Positions 9,575-17,179 of a DNA stretch of 64,000 nucleotides are shown here, piece by piece. Source of the DNA: CAYNVQ01 sp964400735. Lineage in GTDB: Bacteria > Acidobacteriota > Aminicenantia > Aminicenantales > Aminicenantaceae. The stretch lies in the NCBI GenBank assembly GCA_964400735.1, contig CAYNVQ010000001.1, positions 496,001-560,000 on the forward strand, read 5' to 3'. A model generated the notes under the pieces. The model ran no database searches and had not been told where the DNA came from. It worked only from the letters and a program-made list of their open reading frames with translations. Numbering within the stretch: the first letter of the stretch is position 1; each line of letters starts with the position of its first letter. The position numbers and the translations under genes were made by a program.

Positions 9575-11341
9575 ATGAGAAAATCAATCACCCTAACGGC
9601 ATTCATGGGAATATGTTTTTGCTTATTCCTTTTAGCTCCTGCTGTTACCTACGCCCAGAAGGTAAAGCTTTCCTTCGACCATTTCTATGACCAGGAAGAG
9701 CTGACCCAAACACTCAGGGCCTTCGAAAAGGCCTATCCCGAGTTCGTGACCGTCAAGTCACTGGGCAAGACCTATCAAGGTAGGGATATTTGGGGAGTTA
9801 CACTCAACAACCCCAAAACAGGTCCGGCCGAACACAAGCCCGGATACTATATCGACGGCAACATCCATGGGAACGAGATTCAGGGAACAGAAGTGGCTTT
9901 GTACGCCATATGGTACCTGCTCGAAAACTACGGCAAGACCCAATATGCCACCCGATTGCTGGACGAGAAGGCTTTTTACATCATACCGACCATGAACCCG
10001 GACAGCCGCGACCATTTCATCAACCGGGCGACTGACCCCAACTCTCCACGCACGGGAATGATTCCCTATGACGACGATAGAGACGGAGTGGCCGATGAGG
10101 ACGGGCCTGATGATCTGGATGGAGATGGCTCGTTCACCATGATGCGTAAAAAGGATCCCAATGGAAACATGAAATCCCACCCCGATGACCCCCGAGTCAT
10201 GATTCCTGTTCGCCCCGGAGAAAAGGGCGAATACATCATGTTGGGCCAGGAAGGAATCGACAACGACGGGGACGGACGCATAAACGAGGACCCGGTCGGT
10301 GGCTATGACATGAATCGCAACTACGGCTTCAACTGGCAGCCCAATTATGTTCAGTTCGGATCAGGCCCCTATCCCTTCAAATGGCCCGAAACCAAGGCCA
10401 CTAGAGATTTCTTCCTCTCCCATCCCAATATTTTGGGTGCCCAGAACTTCCACAATTCAGGCGGAATGATCCTGGTCGGTCCCGGGGCCAAGAACTTGGG
10501 GGAGTACCCGATCGCAGATAAGCAGGTCTATGATTACATCGGCAAAAAAGGTGAAAAGATCCTTCCCGGCTACCGATATATCACCGTTTATAAAGACTTG
10601 TACACGGTCTACGGAGGAAGCATTGACTGGATCTACAGTGTGCTTGGGATCTACACCTACAGCAACGAATTGGATTTGGACCCGTTTGAAACTCTTGGAG
10701 CAATAACCAGAAGCCAAGATGAAGAGGAGGACGAAGATGTGGCCAGGATGAGAGCCTACCAGCAGATGCTCAATGAAATGACCTACCACGATTTAGTCCT
10801 GATGGGAGAGCAATACACCGATTGGAAGCCCTATAAACATCCGCTTTACGGGGATATCGAGATAGGCGGTGTGAAAAAATTCGGGCAGCGGGTGCCTCCG
10901 TTTTTTCAGCTTGCCGACACTTGCCACCGCAATGCTGCCTTCTGTCTCTATCACGCAGACCAACTTCCCCACCTGACTTTTGATGAGGTGAAAGTCAAAA
11001 AATTGGGAAATGACCTCTACCAAGTCGATGTAGCCATCGAAAACAGCCGCGTCACCCCTACCATCTCTTTCCAAGCCGTTCAGAAAAAATTACACAGAGG
11101 CGACCAATTCAAGATCGAAGGCAAAAATGTCAAATTGCTGGCTGCCGGCCGTCTGGTCGACAAATTCAGGGGTCTCACGCAAAAGATAGAAACCCGGCAG
11201 AATGCCGTGTGGATCGAATCAGGCATTCCCGGCTTCGGCCGGCCTGTGTATCGCCTTCTTGTTCAAGGCAAAGGCGAGATGAAGCTCATCTATGATTCCC
11301 TAAAGGGAGGCTATTACACCACGACCACAAATCTCCAGTAG
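9575..11341 (+). CDS. secreted M14 zinc carboxypeptidase
   Basis: 588 residues from the ATG at 9575, which has GGAGGA 4 nt upstream and begins a clean Sec signal peptide (MRKSITLTAFMG to YAQ); an upstream in-frame ATG at 9548 overlaps the previous gene and is unlikely. Zinc ligands H98 and E101 (HGNE), the third ligand His in QNFHNSGG, the substrate-binding MNRN segment and the catalytic Glu in YSNELDLD are all present, so an active metallo-carboxypeptidase is expected, acting in the periplasm or outside the cell. Two Ca-binding-like acidic loops (DDDRDGVADEDG and DNDGDGRINED) interrupt the catalytic domain, as in the upstream paralogue. A C-terminal beta-domain follows from about residue 460. 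Confidence 0.9.
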   Translation: MRKSITLTAFMGICFCLFLLAPAVTYAQKVKLSFDHFYDQEELTQTLRAFEKAYPEFVTVKSLGKTYQGRDIWGVTLNNPKTGPAEHKPGYYIDGNIHGNEIQGTEVALYAIWYLLENYGKTQYATRLLDEKAFYIIPTMNPDSRDHFINRATDPNSPRTGMIPYDDDRDGVADEDGPDDLDGDGSFTMMRKKDPNGNMKSHPDDPRVMIPVRPGEKGEYIMLGQEGIDNDGDGRINEDPVGGYDMNRNYGFNWQPNYVQFGSGPYPFKWPETKATRDFFLSHPNILGAQNFHNSGGMILVGPGAKNLGEYPIADKQVYDYIGKKGEKILPGYRYITVYKDLYTVYGGSIDWIYSVLGIYTYSNELDLDPFETLGAITRSQDEEEDEDVARMRAYQQMLNEMTYHDLVLMGEQYTDWKPYKHPLYGDIEIGGVKKFGQRVPPFFQLADTCHRNAAFCLYHADQLPHLTFDEVKVKKLGNDLYQVDVAIENSRVTPTISFQAVQKKLHRGDQFKIEGKNVKLLAAGRLVDKFRGLTQKIETRQNAVWIESGIPGFGRPVYRLLVQGKGEMKLIYDSLKGGYYTTTTNLQ

Positions 11342-11372
11342 AAATTGAACTAGGGCGAGCCTATTTTGAAGT

Positions 11373-11419
11373 GTTAGGTGGATTGGCCTTGGCGATTGAT
11401 TTGTCAAGGCTAATCTAAC
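11373..11419. terminator. bidirectional hairpin between convergent genes
   Basis: GTTAG (11373-11377) pairs with CTAAC (11415-11419), and the inner GATTGGCCTTG pairs with CAAGGCTAATC apart from small mismatches. It lies between the convergent M14 and DUF4097 genes, where a shared terminator is expected. There is no clear T-run, so this is a candidate only. Confidence 0.45.
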
Positions 11420-11438
11420 AGACAGAAAGTATTTCGTT

Positions 11439-12155
11439 CTATTTTTTGACTCGGCCTTTTACGTTCTGAATATGCAGGCTTCCGCTTCCATCATCTTTGA
11501 TGATGACATCGCCGCCTACACCGTCTATATAGATCGAGCCTGAACCGTCGCTCACCTCGACATCCTTATCGATATTATTCACCTCGATTGTCCCTGAGCC
11601 ATCATCGATGTAGAGATTCCCGACAACGTCCGAAATTTCAATGGTTCCCGAACCGTCGTCGATAGAGACATCTCCTTGGATATCCCGGATGACGATCTCT
11701 CCAGAGCCGTCATCGACCTGAATCCGGCCGGCTATTTGCTCGATTCTCAGCTCTCCAGAACCATCGTCGATGGACACGTCCATATTCCTGGGCACTTTGA
11801 CAGTCAGGTTGATTACCCTTGACCTGAAATTTATGGCGCGAAAGCGATTATCAAACTGGCTGGTCAAAACGGCCCTGCTCCCCTGTTTTCTCAACTCGAG
11901 CTTGACATTATCCTTGATGTATTCTTCAGCTTCTCTTTCTCTCTTCCCATCCACGATGATCTCAGCCTCAACCTCGATGCTCCTGAGGGAATCATCACCG
12001 GTGACATAGCAGAAACCAGCCCCACAATCTATCTCCAGCTTTTGGATTCCCTCCGCAGACAGGCTCAGATTTCTTTTTGTCTCGAAAGAATAAGCAAGGG
12101 ACACACAGAATACGAACAAAACGAGCCATAAAATCTTTTTTCTTAAAATTTTCAA
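11439..12155 (-). CDS. DUF4097-type beta-strand repeat protein, secreted
   Basis: 238 residues. Translation probably starts at TTG 12155, seven nt after a strong AGGAGG, giving a Sec signal peptide (residues 1-23). From about residue 125 to the C-terminus the chain consists of five to six ~19-residue repeats with the core DDGSG-x-I-x-I followed by x3-G (VDDGSGEIVIRDIQGDV, IDDGSGTIEISDVVGNL and so on), predicting a right-handed beta-solenoid. This matches DUF4097/DUF2807-type envelope proteins, whose biochemical role is unknown. The aspartate pairs stacked at each turn could bind divalent cations (inference). Monocistronic, convergent with the M14 pair. Confidence 0.8.
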   Translation of the reverse strand: MKILRKKILWLVLFVFCVSLAYSFETKRNLSLSAEGIQKLEIDCGAGFCYVTGDDSLRSIEVEAEIIVDGKREREAEEYIKDNVKLELRKQGSRAVLTSQFDNRFRAINFRSRVINLTVKVPRNMDVSIDDGSGELRIEQIAGRIQVDDGSGEIVIRDIQGDVSIDDGSGTIEISDVVGNLYIDDGSGTIEVNNIDKDVEVSDGSGSIYIDGVGGDVIIKDDGSGSLHIQNVKGRVKK

Positions 12156-12231
12156 ATTAGTCCTCCTCTATTAACAATCTTGGATTACTGCTTTCTTCAG
12201 TATAGACGGATGTTAGGGCAAAAAGGTTCAT

Positions 12232-12259
12232 GGGGACGTTCCTTAAGGTACCACCCTAT
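12232..12259. repeat. solo copy of the MITE terminal repeat
   Basis: GGGGACGTTCC followed by AAGGTACCACCCTAT, the same terminal repeat as in the elements at 1137, 7257 and 46931. No inverted partner was seen within the next few hundred bases. It lies in the divergent region between the DUF4097 and GH127 genes; the rest of that 335-bp gap holds the GH127 promoter. Confidence 0.7.
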
Positions 12260-12400
12260 ATAAACGAAATGCGTTTCTGACAAAAATAAATTATAGTGAA
12301 ATAAGAGGACATCTCATCAGGGGATCCCTCTGTATTGTACCTGATGCCTTTTTCCATTGGGTGTTGCCTACACAAATTGGAAGTAAACCCGACTGTTTTA

Positions 12401-12429
12401 TTGATAAGAATGAGGTATTGGTGTATAAA
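12401..12429 (+). promoter_or_regulatory. sigma70 promoter of the GH127 gene
   Basis: -35 TTGATA (12401-12406), 17-bp spacer, -10 TATAAA (12424-12429). The expected transcript start near 12436 rules out the upstream in-frame ATG at 12335 and supports the start at 12491. Confidence 0.65.
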
Positions 12430-12490
12430 CCAAATACTGAATGTCAAAACATATTCAAGCATTTTCTGGGAGCTTTTTGAGGAGCGAGAG

Positions 12491-14521
12491 ATGAAATATT
12501 TATTCATTCTTTTGATTATGGTTACATCGATTGTGTTCATGGTTTTAAAAGTGAATGGCATGAAGGAAGATTCTGAAATTATTGTTGCAACAGTACAAAC
12601 CCCGCCTGTCGAAGGCCAGAATAGCCATTATATCTCGAACCGCGCTCCCCTGCTCCCCAGCCCCCTGATCAAGCTTCCCATCGGGAATATCCAACCCAAA
12701 GGCTGGCTGCTGAGTCAGCTTCAGTTGATGCGGGAAGGATTCACAGGAAACCTCCCCGAACTGAGCAAATTCCTCCAGGAAGACAGCGGCTGGCTGACCT
12801 TGAAAGGACGGGGATGGGAAGAGATGCCCTACTGGCTCAAGGGCTTCGGCGATCTGGGATACATCCTCAAGGACCAGCGTATATTGGATGAATCCAAAAA
12901 GTGGATCGATGCTATTTTTGCCACCCAGGACAAGGACGGATACTTCGGACCTGCGGAGAATAAGGAAAATCACGATCTCTGGCCCAACATGGTCGTACTC
13001 TTTATCCTCCAGAGCCTGCATGAGGCCACAGGAGACGAACGCGTCATTCCCTTCATGACCAGGTACTTCCGATATCAGTATGAACTGCCAGAGGAGTATC
13101 TCCTGCCAGAAAGCTGGCAGAAACTCCGAGGCGGCGACAACTTGGAAAGTGTCTACTGGCTGTACAACAGAACAGGAGATAAATTCCTTCTGGAGCTGGG
13201 AGAAAAGATCTTCCGGCGGACCTCGGACTGGACCTCCTCTATCCTCTCTCCAGAGAGGGATAAGAATTGGGAGGTCAGTTCTTTTTACCACGGGGTGAAC
13301 ATTAGCATGGGATTCCGTCAACCCGGAGTGTACTACCAGCAGTCCAAGAATAAAAAGTATATCGAGGCCCTCGAAAGAAACTACAAGATGATTATGGATG
13401 AGTACGGCCAGCAGCCTGGAGGGATGTTCAACGCCGATGAAAATATCCGGCCGGGTTACATCGATCCAAGATACGCAGCAGAGACCTGTTCCATGGTGGA
13501 ATCAATGTATTCGAATGAGTCGCTGCTGAAGATCACAGGGGCTTCGCGCTATGCCGAAAGGGCCGAAGACATTGCCTTCAACTCCCTACCGGCATCCATG
13601 ACGCCGGACCTCAAAGGTTTGCATTATCTAACGGCTCCCAACCTCATCTCCTGCGACAGCTCAGACCAGCACGATTTCGAAAACTCCGGCACACTGGTCT
13701 CCTATGATCCCTGGCGCTACCGCTGCTGCCAGCACAACGTAGCCTTTGGATGGCCCTATTATGCCGAACATCTCTGGATGGCGACTCTGGATAACGGTCT
13801 GGCGGCCGTACTTTATTCCGCATCAGAAGTGACGGCCAAAGTGGCTGATGGCACTCAAATACGGATCTCAGAGGACACAGCTTATCCCTTCAGCGGCCTT
13901 ATCCATCTCACGCTTTGGACAGAAAGACCTGTGGAGTTTCCTCTTTACTTGCGTATCCCTGACTGGTCGAAAGATGCTCGAATTTCTGTAAACGGGATCC
14001 CTTCGGAAGCGCAATTTCAACCAGGCCATTATGCCGTGATCAAACGTGAATGGAAAAACGCCGATCAAATCCGCCTTGAACTTCCCATGGAAATCGAGGT
14101 CAAGACCTGGGAAAAGATTGGCGGTGCCGTCTCGGTCAAACGGGGACCTCTCTGGTATTCGCTGAAAATCGAAGAGGAATGGAACCGATATGGAGGCACG
14201 GATGAATGGCCAGCTTACGAGATTCTCCCGGCTTCGCCCTGGAATTACGGATTGGTGGTCGACCCGAAAAGTCCGGTCGACTCCATAACTCTAGACAGCC
14301 AGAATCCTCTCGCTTATCAACCGTTCACACCGGATAATGCGCCTATTATCCTGAAAGCCAAAGCGAAAAAAATTCCAGAGTGGAGGGCCGAGGGAAAAAT
14401 GGTCGGCAAAGTTCCCCCCAGCCCTGTTGAATCCAATTTATCCGTCGAAGAAATATCCCTGATTCCTATGGGCTGCGCCCGCCTCCGTCTCACCGTCTTC
14501 CCGTTGATAAAAAGAGAGTAA
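12491..14521 (+). CDS. GH127-family glycoside hydrolase (beta-L-arabinofuranosidase-like, DUF1680)
   Basis: 676 residues from ATG 12491, which has GAGGAG upstream and opens a hydrophobic signal-like segment (YLFILLIMVTSIVFMVL). The protein has the (alpha/alpha)6 barrel of the DUF1680/GH127 family and keeps its zinc-cysteine site: E331 and C333 in AAETCSM and C412-C413 in RCCQHN, which match the Glu, Cys and Cys-Cys ligands of the bifidobacterial beta-L-arabinofuranosidase HypBA1, where one of the paired cysteines is the nucleophile. The family releases beta-L-arabinofuranose; other GH127 members act on different sugars, so the substrate is uncertain. Export suggests periplasmic polysaccharide breakdown. 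Convergent with the first kinase gene, 14 bp apart. Confidence 0.88.
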   Translation: MKYLFILLIMVTSIVFMVLKVNGMKEDSEIIVATVQTPPVEGQNSHYISNRAPLLPSPLIKLPIGNIQPKGWLLSQLQLMREGFTGNLPELSKFLQEDSGWLTLKGRGWEEMPYWLKGFGDLGYILKDQRILDESKKWIDAIFATQDKDGYFGPAENKENHDLWPNMVVLFILQSLHEATGDERVIPFMTRYFRYQYELPEEYLLPESWQKLRGGDNLESVYWLYNRTGDKFLLELGEKIFRRTSDWTSSILSPERDKNWEVSSFYHGVNISMGFRQPGVYYQQSKNKKYIEALERNYKMIMDEYGQQPGGMFNADENIRPGYIDPRYAAETCSMVESMYSNESLLKITGASRYAERAEDIAFNSLPASMTPDLKGLHYLTAPNLISCDSSDQHDFENSGTLVSYDPWRYRCCQHNVAFGWPYYAEHLWMATLDNGLAAVLYSASEVTAKVADGTQIRISEDTAYPFSGLIHLTLWTERPVEFPLYLRIPDWSKDARISVNGIPSEAQFQPGHYAVIKREWKNADQIRLELPMEIEVKTWEKIGGAVSVKRGPLWYSLKIEEEWNRYGGTDEWPAYEILPASPWNYGLVVDPKSPVDSITLDSQNPLAYQPFTPDNAPIILKAKAKKIPEWRAEGKMVGKVPPSPVESNLSVEEISLIPMGCARLRLTVFPLIKRE

Positions 14522-14535
14522 TCTCAATCCGATTC

Positions 14536-17019
14536 TCATTTGGGGAAGTTCATCCGATTTAACAGGCTTTGGTAGCGCTGGTCATCGCGCAAAGGATCCA
14601 GTAATGGTTCAAATTTGATCCAAATCATTGTTGGGGAACGCTCTTTATAACCTAGTTCTAGCCAGTTGAATGCCTGATCCTTCTCACAAATGCCTGCAAA
14701 CATAACTGCAATATTAAAGGGATCATAGTCTTCCCTATTCTTCCAATGATCGATAATCTCAATCGCTTCATCTTTTTGACCTGTTATTCCATATATGCAA
14801 GCTATTTTTGCATCTACCCAATCAGCCTTTCCAAGTGGCATAAAAGACCTCAGCTTTTTGCATATAGCCAGCGCATCTTCGTATCTTTTAACAGCTACAT
14901 AGTTCGACGCCAATAATACGTATGGGTACTGTCTCACAAGAGGATCTCCTCCTGTTTCACGTAGCTCAGGGAGCTTCTCGAGTTCACGAATGGATTCATT
15001 ATATCGGCGATCCCCATAACAGAGTACAGCTGGTAGACGTCGATAAAGTTGTGTAAGCGGAGCAAGGTCTAGTATTTTGTTAACCTCCTCAAACGCTTCG
15101 TCAAAGCGGCCTATTGCAAAGAGATAGATCCGATAATCATCATGAGCATGGACACTGTTAGGACTAAGCTCAATCCCCATCTGAAACTCACTCTCAGCTT
15201 CAGTCCAATTCCATTCACATGTCATCAAATAAGATCCTAGGGCTGAGTGGGCCTGGCCAAGATCAGGATCGAGATCTATGGCTTTCATGGCATAGGTTTT
15301 TGCCTTACGATAGAGTTCCTGGGTATTTGCCGGTGAAATCTCGGCTTGCCAGAAGCACAAGGAGGCCAAATATGCATAAGCCGGAGCATATCCTGGATCT
15401 ATTTCTATTGAATGTTCGATTAGCCTGATACTTTCTCCTGGAATCCCGCCTATCTGAAATGCGTGCAATCCTTTCAGATATACTTTGTAAGCCTCAGGGT
15501 TAATAGAACGGGAGGAACCCTTTAGAGTTTGCTGCTCAGCCGCCTGGACCTGAACCTCACGGGCAATAGCCAGCGCAAGGTCACTTTGCAGTGTAAGAAT
15601 ATCTCCGACATCTTTCTCAAACGTATCCGCCCACATATGCTGATCTGTCAATGCGTTAATCAACTGGGCTGTCACCCTCACTCGATTCCCCTCCTGTTGC
15701 ACAGAGCCTTCTACTACTGCATCGACTCCCAGTTCACGGGCGATATCCGGAAGAGACTTTTTCACACCTTTATATTGCATAACAGAGGTAGTCGATATCA
15801 CTTTTAGGGTTCTTATCTTGGCTAAATTGGTTATCAGCGCTTCAGTCACTCCATCTGCAAAATATTCCTGTTCTGGATCTTCAGAAAGATTATTTAGTGG
15901 TAAGACAGCGATCGAATCGATACTTGGAGCTTTGTGACCACCCAAGATAATAAAAGCAACTATTGTCATGGCAGCAACCATCGCAACAACAGCCGCTCCC
16001 CAAATCCAATGACGTTTTATGACATGCTTTAGACCTTTAAGGGGTTTGGCTTTTGCAATCAATGGCTTAAACCCTTCAGCTATTGCCCTTAGGTCTTCTA
16101 AAAGCTCACCTATGCTATGATAGCGGTCGGCAGGATTCTTCTCCAGCGTCTTCTCCACAACTCTTTCAAGCTCTGTTTTAATCTCCGGCTCAATTTTCCT
16201 CATCGACTGTGGAGACTCATGCACGATTGAATATACAAGTGAGGCCTCTTGTTCTCCCCCAAAAGGAAGCTGACCAGTCAGCATCTCATACAACACGACT
16301 CCCACTGACCAAACGTCAGTTCTTTGATCAACCTCCTCACCCTTTGCTTGCTCAGGAGACATGTAGGCCAAAGTGCCTATCGCAGTTCCAGTCCTTGTCA
16401 GCTTGACCTGTCCACTCAACTTGGCCAATCCAAAATCGACGATTTTTACTATACCATCCTTGGTAATCATAATGTTTCCAGGTTTTATGTCGCGGTGGAC
16501 AATGCTCTTCCTATGCGCCTTATCGAGCCCCTGAGCCACCTGGATGGCGATATCCAAGACTTCCTCTTGTTCTAGTGGCCCCCTTTTGATTCTCTCCCTG
16601 AGACTCTCCCCCTCATAACAAGGCATGGAAATAAAGACCTGGCCATCCTCTGTCTCATCAATCTCAAAAATGGCACAGATGTTAGGATGGTCCAGACTCG
16701 AGGCGGCCTTTGCTTCCTGGATGAATCTTTCGCGGGCTTTAGCATCCTGGGTCGCTGCAGAAGGCAAAAACTTCAAGGCAACAGTCCTCTCCAACCTAGT
16801 ATCTTCAGCCTTGTAGACAACCCCCATCCCCCCTTCGCCAAGCTTTTCAATAATCCTGTATTTTCCGGCTATGGTACTCCCCTTGGCAATCGGAGTCACC
16901 AATGTCTTTGTCACAGAAATGGAAACACCGTCTGCAGTTCTTAGAGAAGTTGCGCATCTGCCACAATAAAGCGTATATTCAGGATTCTCATGCTGACATT
17001 TGGGGCATTTGATACCCAT
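14536..17019 (-). CDS. Ser/Thr protein kinase, zinc ribbon-kinase-TM-TolB-like-TPR (paralogue 1)
   Basis: 827 residues. Order: N-terminal zinc ribbon (C5, C8, C19, C22); protein kinase about 54-315 with GEGGMGVVY glycine loop, K83, H175-R176-D177 and D195-F196-G197; basic segment and one membrane helix about 340-362 (WGAAVVAMVAAMTIVAFII); a TolB/FlgO-like alpha/beta domain starting SIAVLPLNNLSEDPEQEYFADG; then TPRs to the end. The kinase is cytoplasmic and the TolB-TPR part lies across the membrane, so a receptor kinase is inferred. All catalytic residues are present. N-terminal half is closest to the kinase at 25996-28464. AGGGA precedes the ATG, and a consensus promoter lies at 17055-17083. 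Confidence 0.9.
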   Translation of the reverse strand: MGIKCPKCQHENPEYTLYCGRCATSLRTADGVSISVTKTLVTPIAKGSTIAGKYRIIEKLGEGGMGVVYKAEDTRLERTVALKFLPSAATQDAKARERFIQEAKAASSLDHPNICAIFEIDETEDGQVFISMPCYEGESLRERIKRGPLEQEEVLDIAIQVAQGLDKAHRKSIVHRDIKPGNIMITKDGIVKIVDFGLAKLSGQVKLTRTGTAIGTLAYMSPEQAKGEEVDQRTDVWSVGVVLYEMLTGQLPFGGEQEASLVYSIVHESPQSMRKIEPEIKTELERVVEKTLEKNPADRYHSIGELLEDLRAIAEGFKPLIAKAKPLKGLKHVIKRHWIWGAAVVAMVAAMTIVAFIILGGHKAPSIDSIAVLPLNNLSEDPEQEYFADGVTEALITNLAKIRTLKVISTTSVMQYKGVKKSLPDIARELGVDAVVEGSVQQEGNRVRVTAQLINALTDQHMWADTFEKDVGDILTLQSDLALAIAREVQVQAAEQQTLKGSSRSINPEAYKVYLKGLHAFQIGGIPGESIRLIEHSIEIDPGYAPAYAYLASLCFWQAEISPANTQELYRKAKTYAMKAIDLDPDLGQAHSALGSYLMTCEWNWTEAESEFQMGIELSPNSVHAHDDYRIYLFAIGRFDEAFEEVNKILDLAPLTQLYRRLPAVLCYGDRRYNESIRELEKLPELRETGGDPLVRQYPYVLLASNYVAVKRYEDALAICKKLRSFMPLGKADWVDAKIACIYGITGQKDEAIEIIDHWKNREDYDPFNIAVMFAGICEKDQAFNWLELGYKERSPTMIWIKFEPLLDPLRDDQRYQSLLNRMNFPK

Positions 17020-17054
17020 TGCTATTCCCTAATATTCCCTATCCTGTCGATGAA

Positions 17055-17083
17055 AGTATATGCAGGAAACAGAAAGGTGTCAA
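17055..17083 (-). promoter_or_regulatory. sigma70 promoter of kinase 1 (shared kinase type)
   Basis: Read on the minus strand: TTGACA (17083-17078), 17-bp spacer beginning CC, TATACT (17060-17055). Same architecture as the promoters of the other three kinases. Confidence 0.75.
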
Positions 17084-17179
17084 ATTGAAATGAAACTGTG
17101 AGATAGAATATTTATGATGAATATTATTTCTTCAAACAAGCCAGCCTTAAAAACATATTTCTATGATAAATTGATATAT

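Noticed and set aside
12545..13321. 258-codon minus-strand frame
   Set aside because: Antisense to the GH127 gene that has an intact zinc-cysteine site.
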